A stretch of 64,000 nucleotides of DNA from NCBI GenBank assembly GCA_020073385.1, contig JAIQFH010000006.1:231950-295949 (forward strand). The letters are read 5' to 3'. How positions within the stretch are numbered: position 1 is the stretch's first letter; every line of letters starts with the position of its first letter. The notes beneath the pieces were generated by a model. That model had not been told where the DNA came from. It saw only the letters and a list, made by a program, of their open reading frames with translations, and searched no databases. Positions 16,009 through 22,921 of the stretch are shown here, in pieces. The stretch comes from Terriglobia bacterium (GTDB lineage Bacteria; Acidobacteriota; Terriglobia; Terriglobales; Acidobacteriaceae). Made by a program: the position numbers and the translations under genes.

Positions 16009-17166
16009 TTATGTCCGAGCCGGCCAGTTAACCTGCCCACCCTTGTTGTAAGCTAGATTCCCAATGTGCCCCGCCCGTGCCGCCGCAACCCCGGCCTCAA
16101 CCGGCGCATTCGGTTCCTTGCGGGTCTTGATGCACTCGAAAAAGTTCTCCATATGTGTGATCGTCCCGTCTCGGAAGCTGTGCGCGGTGAGCACCGGATT
16201 CTGGTCCCTCTGCACGCCCTCGCGATACACGGTGAATCCTCCACGATCGATCTTCAAGGTCGCATCCGTCCCGCGAAATTCCAGCCCGCCGTCATCGATT
16301 GACGAACACATCATCCCCTCATACACCACATCAAACCCGGGATATCGGAACGCCGCCTGAATCGTGTCCGGACAATCCCACTGATCGAAGACGTACTTGT
16401 CGGCGACCATGCAAGCCTGCTTCGGCGTATCGGCCTTCATCGCCCAATGCACCACGTCAATCCAGTGCGTGAACAGATCGGTCATCGCCCCGCCGCCAAA
16501 ATTCCAGAACCACCGCCAATGCGCAAATTTCTCATCGCTGAACGCCTGTTCCGGCGCCGATCCCAGCCACATCTTCCAGTCGAGCGCCTGCTGATCGATC
16601 GGCTTTGCCACCCAGTTGCGCTGATAGTTTTGCCACCAATATGTCCGCACCTGCACCACGCGCCCCAGGCTTCCCGCCTGAATCAAATCGACCGCGTCGC
16701 GAAAGTGCGTCCAGCTCCGCTGCTGCATGCCGCACTGCAAAATCTGCTTGCCTGACCGTACCGCCTTCGTCAGTGTGGCTCCCTCTTCGATCGTGTGGGT
16801 AACGGGCTTTTCGAGGAATACGTCTTTCCCCGCCTTCAGAGCGTCCACCGCCATCGGCACATGCCAGTGGTCCGGAGACGCGATGATCACCGCATCGATG
16901 TTCTTGTCGAGCACTTCCCGATAATCGAGATGCGTCGTAGCCAACCCATTGGATCGCTCTTTGACCGCATCGCGATTGGGTCCGTACACGTCACTCACCG
17001 CCACAATTTCGTACGAGCCGGCCCTGTCGGCCGAATCGAGCAGCCCCTTCATGCGATGTCCCGCCCCAATCACTCCGATGCGAATTTTGTCGTTAGCCCC
17101 AAACACACGGGTGGAAGCGAGCGCCGTCATTCCGCTCGCAATAATGAAGCTGCGCCGAGTAATCAT
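16009..17166 (-). CDS. Tat-exported Gfo/Idh/MocA family oxidoreductase
   Basis: This 385-residue protein has a twin-arginine leader (MITRRSFIIASGMTALASTR), an N-terminal Rossmann fold (IRIGVIGAGH, residues 28-37) and the family signature EKP at 119-121 (FLEKPVTHT), where the lysine takes part in catalysis or cofactor binding. A C-terminal alpha/beta domain (about 150-385) follows. GGAGG lies 9 bases before the chosen ATG. Members oxidise or reduce sugars with a tightly bound NAD(P); a Tat leader fits export with cofactor already folded in. It is divergent from a DUF1080 (3-keto-glycoside hydrolase-like) gene, so a role in 3-keto-sugar chemistry in the periplasm is a reasonable inference. Confidence 0.92.
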   Translation of the reverse strand: MITRRSFIIASGMTALASTRVFGANDKIRIGVIGAGHRMKGLLDSADRAGSYEIVAVSDVYGPNRDAVKERSNGLATTHLDYREVLDKNIDAVIIASPDHWHVPMAVDALKAGKDVFLEKPVTHTIEEGATLTKAVRSGKQILQCGMQQRSWTHFRDAVDLIQAGSLGRVVQVRTYWWQNYQRNWVAKPIDQQALDWKMWLGSAPEQAFSDEKFAHWRWFWNFGGGAMTDLFTHWIDVVHWAMKADTPKQACMVADKYVFDQWDCPDTIQAAFRYPGFDVVYEGMMCSSIDDGGLEFRGTDATLKIDRGGFTVYREGVQRDQNPVLTAHSFRDGTITHMENFFECIKTRKEPNAPVEAGVAAARAGHIGNLAYNKGGQVNWPART

Positions 17167-17482
17167 GATGAACGGCCTCCATATGCCGAATGATGGTATC
17201 AAGTTTCAACTCAGGTGCAAGGTCATGGAACTTGGCCGGACCAGCCGCCGTTGCGCATCAATACCCAAGGGAAAGCGAAGGAACCAGATCCTTCGTGCAC
17301 TTTCGTGTTCTCCATGGTTCCAGCCTTTTCCTCGCTTCTAACCCGAGCCACTAGCCTCGTCCTCTGCGCGCTTTTCTCTGCGTTCTCTGCGGTTATTGCC
17401 TTTGTCGTTGTCGCTTCCATGGTTTCCTTGCCGGGCTAGGCCTAGCTGCGAAGCCAAACATTTCGGTGTATGCTCTTGGACC
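17167..17482. other. Divergent intergenic region with degenerate CTCTGCG boxes
   Basis: The region between the oxidoreductase and DUF1080 genes carries two degenerate box clusters: TTCGTGC/TTTCGTG/CTCCATG at about 17283-17312 and CTCTGCG boxes at 17361-17395. Both resemble the three-box element seen elsewhere. No gene is visible. Promoters for both neighbours should lie here but I could not assign boxes with confidence. Confidence 0.5.
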
Positions 17483-18268
17483 ATGCGAGTCAAAATCTGG
17501 AGTTACTTCGCAATCGCGTCCTTTCTAACCATGTCTTTCTTCACTCAAGCACAGCAATCCTCCGCCAAACCGGAAGACACCGAAGTCTGGCAACCCGAAC
17601 CGAAAGTCGTCACACCGGCCGCAGAGTCCGGCAAACCCCCGTCAGACGCGATCATCCTCTTCGACGGAAAGAATCTGGACGAATGGGTCTCCGCCAACGA
17701 TCGTTCGCAACCCGCGAAGTGGACCGTCGCCGACGGCATTCTCGTCGTGAGTAAAACCGCGGGCAACATCGAAACCAAGCGCACCTTCCACAATTACCAG
17801 TTTCACATGGAATGGAAAGTTCCCGAAAACATCACCGGCTCCGGACAGGCGCGAGGGAACAGTGGACTCTTCCTGGCCTCCACCGGCACCGGCGACGCCG
17901 GATACGAACTGCAAGTCCTCGACTCCTACAACAACAAAACCTACGTCAACGGGATGGCCGCGAGCGTCTACAAGCAGAGCATCCCGCTCGCGAATCCAGC
18001 CCGTAAGCCCGGAGAATGGCAGAGGTACGACGTCGTGTGGACCGCTCCCACCTTCAACGACGACGGCTCGCTGAAGACTCCGGCGTACGTGACCGCATTC
18101 TTCAATGGTGTGCTGGTGCAGAATCACTTCGAACTGAAAGGCGAAACCCGTTACATCGGCCAGCCTTTCTACAAGAAATTCGACGGTGCGCCCATCAAGC
18201 TGCAAGCCCATGGCGATAAGAGCGAACCCCTGAGCTTCCGGAATATCTGGGTGAGGGAACTCCCGTAG
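17483..18268 (+). CDS. Secreted DUF1080 (3-keto-disaccharide hydrolase) protein
   Basis: This 261-residue protein has a Sec signal peptide (MRVKIWSYFAIASFLTMSFFTQA) and one DUF1080 domain. Its hallmark strands are IILFDGKNLDEWVS, NYQFHMEWKVPENI, GNSGLFLAS and EWQRYDVVWTAPTF. The fold is a concanavalin-like jelly roll; some members hydrolyse 3-keto-glucosides formed by sugar-3-dehydrogenases. The start at 17483 is the ATG that puts the signal peptide first; an earlier in-frame ATG would precede it with an unlikely 29-residue extension. It is divergent from the Gfo/Idh/MocA oxidoreductase, a natural partner for such a pathway. The domain call is firm; the reaction is by analogy. Confidence 0.9.
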   Translation: MRVKIWSYFAIASFLTMSFFTQAQQSSAKPEDTEVWQPEPKVVTPAAESGKPPSDAIILFDGKNLDEWVSANDRSQPAKWTVADGILVVSKTAGNIETKRTFHNYQFHMEWKVPENITGSGQARGNSGLFLASTGTGDAGYELQVLDSYNNKTYVNGMAASVYKQSIPLANPARKPGEWQRYDVVWTAPTFNDDGSLKTPAYVTAFFNGVLVQNHFELKGETRYIGQPFYKKFDGAPIKLQAHGDKSEPLSFRNIWVRELP

Positions 18269-18311
18269 TTCGGGTATCCATTGTGCCAAGGCAAGAAACC
18301 GCCTGGCTGCC

Positions 18312-18340
18312 CTCTGTGGACCTCTGTGTCCTCTGTGGTG
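18312..18340. repeat. Three-box CTCTGTG element, copy B
   Basis: CTCTGTG occurs three times, at 18312, 18322 and 18331 (spacing 10 and 9), followed by GTG. It lies between the DUF1080 gene and mqnC. Confidence 0.8.
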
Positions 18341-18425
18341 AAGGCTTTTGATCCGCGCCCCGGGTAAGCGCGATTTGAACGCTCTTCGCAGCCTTCGATA
18401 GAATGAAAAGTTCTGTGGACGCCTT

Positions 18426-19472
18426 ATGTCACTCACCAAACAGCAAGCCCTGGAGATGTTCGAGTCCGATGACTTGATCGGCATCGGAATGGAAGCCGAC
18501 ACGGTACGCCGCCGCCTTCACCCCGAGGGCGTCGTCACTTACATCATCGACCGCAACATCAATTACACGAACTTTTGCACCGAGTACTGCACCTTCTGCG
18601 CCTTCTATCGTCCGCTGAAGGGTCCCGCCGCGAAGGAGGGCTACATCCTCGACTTCGACACCATCTACGAAAAGATCCGCGAGACCGTAGAGCTCGGCGG
18701 AACAGGCGTGCTCATGCAGGGCGGCCTGCACCCCGATCTCAAAATCGATTGGCACGAGAAGATGCTCCGCGGCATCAAGGAACGATTTCCCAAAGTGCAT
18801 CTCCATTGCTATTCGGCGTCCGAGATCATCGCCATCGCCGAGTACAGCAACCTGACCATCCGCGACACGATCCTCCGCCTCCGCGACGCCGGCCTCGACT
18901 CCATCCCCGGTGGCGGCGCAGAAATTCTCGACGACGAAGTCCGCTACAAGATCGCCCGCCTCAAGTGCCTGACCGAAGACTGGATCAATGTCCACCGCAC
19001 CGCGCATCAAATCGGCATGCGCACCACGGCGACCATGATGTTCGGTGTCGGCGAAAAATACGAGCACCGCATCAATCACTTCCAGCGGCTCTATGAACTC
19101 CAGGAAGAAACCGGCGGGTTCACTGCCTTCATCCCGTGGAGCTTTCAGCCGCAGAACACGGCACTGGGCGGACGCCACTGGGACGAAGCCACGGCTGTGG
19201 AATACTTGAAAGTTCTTGCCATCTCGCGCCTCTATCTCTCGAATTTCCTCAACGTGCAATCCAGTTGGGTGACGCAGGGATTGAAAGTGTGCCAGATGGG
19301 TCTGCGTTTCGGCGGCAACGACGTCGGTTCGGTGATGCTCGAAGAAAATGTGGTCCGCGCCGCCGGCGTGACCAATTGCACCACCGAAGAAGAATTGCGC
19401 CGCATCATCCGCGACGCCGGATTCCGTCCCGCGCAGCGGGACACACTGTACCGTCAGTACTTCCTGAACTAA
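18426..19472 (+). CDS. mqnC: Cyclic dehypoxanthinyl futalosine synthase (radical SAM)
   Basis: This 348-residue enzyme has the radical-SAM motif C51-x3-C55-x2-C58 (FCTEYCTFCAF) that binds a [4Fe-4S] cluster, and the MqnC/CofH-like regions GGTGVLMQGGLHPDL, SIPGGGAEIL and RTTATMMFGVGE. It converts dehypoxanthinyl futalosine to its cyclic form in the futalosine route to menaquinone. MqnC is distinguished from MqnE by the C-terminal SWVTQGLKVCQMGLRFGGNDVGSVMLEENVV region, and it is full length. No other mqn gene is nearby, so the pathway genes are scattered. This implies that the organism uses menaquinone as its respiratory quinone. A short zinc-ribbon gene follows after a repeat. Confidence 0.95.
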   Translation: MSLTKQQALEMFESDDLIGIGMEADTVRRRLHPEGVVTYIIDRNINYTNFCTEYCTFCAFYRPLKGPAAKEGYILDFDTIYEKIRETVELGGTGVLMQGGLHPDLKIDWHEKMLRGIKERFPKVHLHCYSASEIIAIAEYSNLTIRDTILRLRDAGLDSIPGGGAEILDDEVRYKIARLKCLTEDWINVHRTAHQIGMRTTATMMFGVGEKYEHRINHFQRLYELQEETGGFTAFIPWSFQPQNTALGGRHWDEATAVEYLKVLAISRLYLSNFLNVQSSWVTQGLKVCQMGLRFGGNDVGSVMLEENVVRAAGVTNCTTEEELRRIIRDAGFRPAQRDTLYRQYFLN

Positions 19473-19568
19473 CGGGCAGACTGAACCTACGCGGAAGAGC
19501 CGGTTGGTTCTGCGCCGTAAGAAGCTCCCGTAAGAGCCTCGCGAGTGACGGCGGTCGACAGTTCCGTG

Positions 19569-19632
19569 GAAGAGCGGCCCTTTAGGGCCGCGTTAAGGCT
19601 CCCATGACTTTTACGGGCTTTAGCCCGAGGTT
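19569..19632. repeat. Two-hairpin REP-like element, second copy
   Basis: GCGGCCCTTTAGGGCCGC (19574-19591) and a second CGGGCTTTAGCCCG hairpin (about 19614-19628) match the element at 6532-6596. The first stem differs by compensating G-C swaps. Confidence 0.75.
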
Positions 19633-19638
19633 TTTAAA

Positions 19639-19851
19639 ATGTCATTTCCGATCAAGACTTGCGTAGTTTGCGGCGAAGAATTCGAACTGAAACCCGGCAA
19701 GCCCGGTTTCGCCAACCGCTGTCCCGAATGCAGTGAAGAAGACTCCGCCGACGCCGGACCGAAATCCCCCGAAGGATGGAAGTCCGACAAAGGCGCCAAC
19801 GCCGCTCGCCGCGAAGCCATGCGCAACCTGCTCTACCGCAAAGACAGCTGA
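19639..19851 (+). CDS. Small zinc-ribbon protein
   Basis: This 70-residue protein has two CxxC knuckles, C8-VV-C11 in KTCVVCGEEF and C28-PE-C31 in NRCPECSEED, 17 residues apart, forming a treble-clef or zinc-ribbon finger. The C-terminal half is charged (KGANAARREAMRNLLYRKDS) and could bind nucleic acid or another protein. It lies 167 bases after mqnC and the REP-like unit, so co-transcription is possible. The function is unknown. The compact, unbroken Cys pattern makes it a likely real gene despite its length. Confidence 0.75.
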   Translation: MSFPIKTCVVCGEEFELKPGKPGFANRCPECSEEDSADAGPKSPEGWKSDKGANAARREAMRNLLYRKDS

Positions 19852-19859
19852 CATCCGTT

Positions 19860-19888
19860 ATCTGTGTTCCCCTGTGCCGTCTGTGGTG
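19860..19888. repeat. Three-box CTCTGTG element, copy C
   Basis: ATCTGTG (19860), CCCTGTG (19870) and GTCTGTG (19879) keep the 10/9 spacing and end in GTG. The element sits just behind the zinc-ribbon gene. Between it and 20122 I see no gene. Confidence 0.7.
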
Positions 19889-20122
19889 ACTAAGAAAGGG
19901 GTCCAACCGCACGAGCCGCTGTAAACAAAGTTTTGACATTCTAGTTACATCTCTCCTCAATCCAAAATCACTTCGCTGAATCCAATTCACTACGCGCTAA
20001 AACAATTTTTATCCGGATTGAGTCCGACCATTCGGAGGATCCACCTGTGTCTAGTCATCAAGCCGGTGCGAAAAGAGTGCGTCACGAGTCATCGTGAAAT
20101 CCGTTTCTGAAAGAGGAAAGTC

Positions 20123-20548
20123 ATGCAGAATCTCAGGAAGTATGTGTTGTTCGCGTTCATGGCTGTATTTGTTGCATCGCTCGCAATCGCGCCGGCGCAT
20201 GCTCAGAGTGCCAGCATTTCGGCAAGCGTCCCGTTCGATTTCGCGGTGGGAAAAACCAGTTTGAAAGCGGGTAGCTATCGAATCACAAGAGAGGGCTCAT
20301 TCGTGGCATTCTCGCTGGCGGGTGGAAACACCACGTATACCATGCTGTACCAGGGCGGCGATGCCAGCCGGCACGACGGACAACCTTATCTCGTCTTTAC
20401 CCGCTACGGAACGGAATCGTTCCTCAGCAAGATTGTCTTTTCGGAGGAAAACTCCTATGCGGTGCCTCGCAGCGGCAGGGAGAAGGAACTTGCGGCTCAC
20501 CTGAATTCGGGCGAGCAGGTAGCAGTGCTGATCGAAGAGGCGCGATAG
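20123..20548 (+). CDS. Small secreted protein of unknown function
   Basis: This 141-residue protein has a clear Sec signal peptide ending in APAHAQ (about residue 28) and a mature beta-rich domain: SASVPFDFAVGKTSLKAGSYRI, FSLAGGNTTYTMLY and ESFLSKIVFSEENSYAVP. AGAGGAAAG precedes the ATG by 4 bases. Proteins with the VPFDF-x-VG-x-x-LKAGSY pattern are, from memory, common as small multicopy families in Acidobacteriota; their job is unknown. It is exported to the periplasm or beyond. It stands alone, with an unrelated gene converging from the right. Confidence 0.8.
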   Translation: MQNLRKYVLFAFMAVFVASLAIAPAHAQSASISASVPFDFAVGKTSLKAGSYRITREGSFVAFSLAGGNTTYTMLYQGGDASRHDGQPYLVFTRYGTESFLSKIVFSEENSYAVPRSGREKELAAHLNSGEQVAVLIEEAR

Positions 20549-20693
20549 TCTGAGTTGTTGCACGCGTGCGGAAACCAGCATCGCGAGAGTAAGTGCGCAA
20601 AAGGCTCGCGATGCTGTACGCCCGCGCAATCCGTCCAACAATTTCCCGGAATCTGGTTAAACGAGCAGGGACCGGCGAGTGCTCAACCTTCGC

Positions 20694-21380
20694 CTATTCC
20701 TTCGCACGTTTCAAAACAAGCGCCAGAGTTCCTCCGCCCTGCGTCCAGGCTCCATCGATGGAAGAAAGGTCAGCCGCGATTTTTCCTTCGAACACGCCAC
20801 CGATCCCTTTCGCTTCGATCTTCAGCGTCGCCCCGTTGCGTGTGACCGACGAGGTCGGAATGCCTTTCGCCCCCTGATCCGGACTGTCCATCGTCGCGAT
20901 TAACCCGTCTTCGGTGTTCACGATGTGAAACACCACCCGCAGCTTGCTCATCCCCGTATCGAGCGTGCCCGTCCAAGTCCCATCGATGTCAGAGGCCTTT
21001 GCCGGCTTGTGTTCGGTCTTGATCGGCGCCGTCGCCCGCTTGAACTCGAGAGGCAAAGGTTTCCCTTGCGACCAGGTCCCCGAAATCGACTTGCCATCCG
21101 CCGCCACGGTTCCCTCATAGGTTCCCTGCACGGCCGTTACGTCGAGATCGAATTTGGACCCTTTAAGAGTCGCCGATTTGACCGGAATGCCATTCGCGCC
21201 CTGGTCGACGCTGTCGAGCGTGGCCGTCAGGCTTCCGGCGCTAGCTTTCGTAATATGCAGCACGAGCCGCAGTTCTCCCATGCCCGTGTTAAGCGTCCCC
21301 TGCCAGTCGCCCGCAATGTCCTGCGCGCGAGCAAACGTTGCGGCCATGATCAGAACGAAGAGAATGAATGCGCGTTTCAT
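20694..21380 (-). CDS. Secreted protein with two tandem copies of one domain
   Basis: This 228-residue protein has a Sec signal (MKRAFILFVLIMAATFARAQ) and GGAGG 8 bases before its ATG. The mature part is two copies of an about 90-residue beta-rich domain, joined by a short linker. Copy 1 has DIAGDWQGTLNTGMGELRLVLHI and copy 2 has DIDGTWTGTLDTGMSKLRVVFHI; each then carries LDSVDQGANGIPV or MDSPDQGAKGIPT and ends in GTWSQG or GAWTQGG. The same unit is often found N-terminal to secreted alpha/beta hydrolases in related bacteria (recalled, not checked). Here no hydrolase is attached. The function is unknown; carbohydrate or ligand binding is possible. Confidence 0.8.
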   Translation of the reverse strand: MKRAFILFVLIMAATFARAQDIAGDWQGTLNTGMGELRLVLHITKASAGSLTATLDSVDQGANGIPVKSATLKGSKFDLDVTAVQGTYEGTVAADGKSISGTWSQGKPLPLEFKRATAPIKTEHKPAKASDIDGTWTGTLDTGMSKLRVVFHIVNTEDGLIATMDSPDQGAKGIPTSSVTRNGATLKIEAKGIGGVFEGKIAADLSSIDGAWTQGGGTLALVLKRAKE

Positions 21381-21512
21381 GCACAGCCTCCTAAGCGAAA
21401 ACTTGTTAAATCTACCGGGTGCCCCGCCCTTCTCGCGCATTTTGCGAGACGGTGGGGATTTTGACTTCCAATGCGCCAATTACAACCGATCCCGACACAA
21501 CGCAACTCACCT

Positions 21513-22085
21513 TCACTCCACCGCATTCAATTCGTCGATCATGCGCTGCAAGCATCGCGCGGCCCGCATATTCATCTTCCAGATCACAAAGAACATTCCG
21601 GCGACGATCGCGTCCATCAGCACCAGTCCGGCCCATGCCGCCGGACGCTGAAACTTAATCGCATACCCGATCGTGTACACCACGAACCCCGGAACCAACG
21701 GAGCCAGATACCAGGACCACACGTTGCGCACCACCGCGCGCTGCCGCTCCAGTTCCCCGCGATAGAGGCGCAGGCTGGTCAGTGTGTCTACTCCGCGGGG
21801 CAAACTCGTCGCTGAGCCTTTGCGATGCAGTTGCACGACGATCCACAGCATGGCTCCGATAAACAACCCAAACGTTACCCGAGACAGCACATCATGAACC
21901 GTGACGAAAAAATACCCAAAGAGAGCCGTAGCAATCAGCGATGCCACGTACTCCCGGACATTCCTCCACATGATTCTGCGCTCAAACTTCGCGGCGCGCT
22001 TATGAATGATTTCAGCCGACATTTTGATCCCCTCCACGCGCTGGTCCTGCCAGATTTTCTGCACGGGATTTTCAACTTCCATCAT
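21513..22085 (-). CDS. Membrane protein coupled to an ECF sigma factor
   Basis: This 190-residue protein has a cytoplasmic N-terminal segment (about 1-40) and four hydrophobic segments near residues 45-65, 70-88, 125-145 and 150-170. Its start overlaps the sigma-factor stop by ATGA, so the two are translationally coupled. This position is where an anti-sigma factor would be expected, but I see no zinc-binding HxxxCxxC motif and the topology is different from classical RsiW or RseA. It could be an unusual membrane anti-sigma factor or an unrelated envelope protein. Confidence 0.75.
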   Translation of the reverse strand: MMEVENPVQKIWQDQRVEGIKMSAEIIHKRAAKFERRIMWRNVREYVASLIATALFGYFFVTVHDVLSRVTFGLFIGAMLWIVVQLHRKGSATSLPRGVDTLTSLRLYRGELERQRAVVRNVWSWYLAPLVPGFVVYTIGYAIKFQRPAAWAGLVLMDAIVAGMFFVIWKMNMRAARCLQRMIDELNAVE

Positions 22086-22603
22086 GACTCGCTCCCTCCC
22101 TGCTGAAACTGGCGCGCCAGCATGTTCTTGATGCGGTGAATTTTGGTCGCCACGTTCCCCGCCGACAGTCCCGTGATCTCTCCAATGGAGGCCGCATCCA
22201 AACCCTCTAAATAAGAAAGGATTACGTGCCGGTCGAGCGGCTTGAGACGTTGAATGAGCCTGAGCAGTCGATCGAGCGCGTGCCCGCGATCGGCCGTGCT
22301 CTGTCCGCTGTTCGCGTCCGGAAGATTTTCCAGTTCTTCCAGCCCGACCAGTTCCTGCCCTCGCGTGCGCCGCTGCCGCAGCACATGCGACGCGCCCACG
22401 TTGTGAGCCACGCGGTAAATCCAGGTCCGCAACGAGCAGCGCCCGTCAAACCCATTGAAGCTGCGCCACAGCGCGACGTGAATCTCCTGCAACAGATCGC
22501 GCCGCAAATCCGCGTCCGCCTCGTAAGCCCGAGCCAACCGCTCGAGCGCCGCGCCATAAGTCTGCGCGGTCTCCCGATACAGCTCGTCCTGCGTCGAGGT
22601 CAT
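22082..22603 (-). CDS. ECF-type RNA polymerase sigma factor
   Basis: This 173-residue protein has sigma region 2 (about 25-75; RRDLLQEIHVALWRSFNGFDGRCSLRTWIYRVAHN) and region 4 (about 120-168; LIQRLKPLDRHVILSYLEGLDAASIGEITGLSAGNVATKIHRIK), with no regions 1 or 3, as in ECF sigma factors. The start is uncertain: a GTG at 22642 adds 13 residues, but an ECF-like promoter at 22653-22677 would place transcription only a few bases before that GTG, so I prefer the ATG at 22603. The coupled membrane protein downstream may control it. Target genes cannot be told, but autoregulation is plausible. Confidence 0.92.
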   Translation of the reverse strand: MTSTQDELYRETAQTYGAALERLARAYEADADLRRDLLQEIHVALWRSFNGFDGRCSLRTWIYRVAHNVGASHVLRQRRTRGQELVGLEELENLPDANSGQSTADRGHALDRLLRLIQRLKPLDRHVILSYLEGLDAASIGEITGLSAGNVATKIHRIKNMLARQFQQGGSES

Positions 22604-22652
22604 TCTTGATACCGCCGCCGGAATCGCGTCAATTGCACTCACATCTAGGTAG

Positions 22653-22677
22653 TTGACGGAAATGGAGGTTTCTTACA
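22653..22677 (-). promoter_or_regulatory. Candidate ECF-type promoter for the sigma-factor gene
   Basis: On the minus strand TGTAAG (22677-22672) is followed 13 bases later by CGTCAA (22658-22653). A TGTAA-like -35 with a CGTC-like -10 is typical of several ECF groups, but the spacing is shorter than the usual 16 or so. This is a suggestion only. Confidence 0.35.
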
Positions 22678-22731
22678 CGCGAATTGTGGAGATGTTAAAT
22701 CATACTTACTCGATAGCCTGCCAAACAGCCA

Positions 22732-22847
22732 TGTGGGGACAGCCGCCTTCGGCTGTCCAGCCGCGGAGCGGCGCAAGAATACAGCCCACGCCGCAAGGCG
22801 TGGGCCAACGAATAAACAATGAGGAAGCCCTGAAAGGGCGAAAGAAA
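22732..22847. repeat. GTGGGGACAGCCG hairpin plus three-hairpin unit, copy 1
   Basis: A 27-base hairpin (22732-22758; GGACAGCCG paired with CGGCTGTCC) is followed by three small stem-loops at 22758-22847. The three-stem part has a homologue at 32514-32600 whose stems differ by compensating changes (for example CCCACGCC/GGCGTGGG versus CCCACGGC/GCCGTGGG). Confidence 0.75.
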
Positions 22848-22921
22848 ATCGGCCCCTGAAGGAAACAGTCAGCGGAGGATGTATCGAAATCCCACGCTTC
22901 GAAAAGCGCGGTCGATGTGGG

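Larger units (their letters stand above)
22604..22921. other. Intergenic region with a composite repeat
   Basis: These 318 bases separate the sigma factor from the DUF362 gene. Apart from the possible promoter at 22653-22677 and the repeats at 22732-22847, nothing gene-like is visible. Confidence 0.6.
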
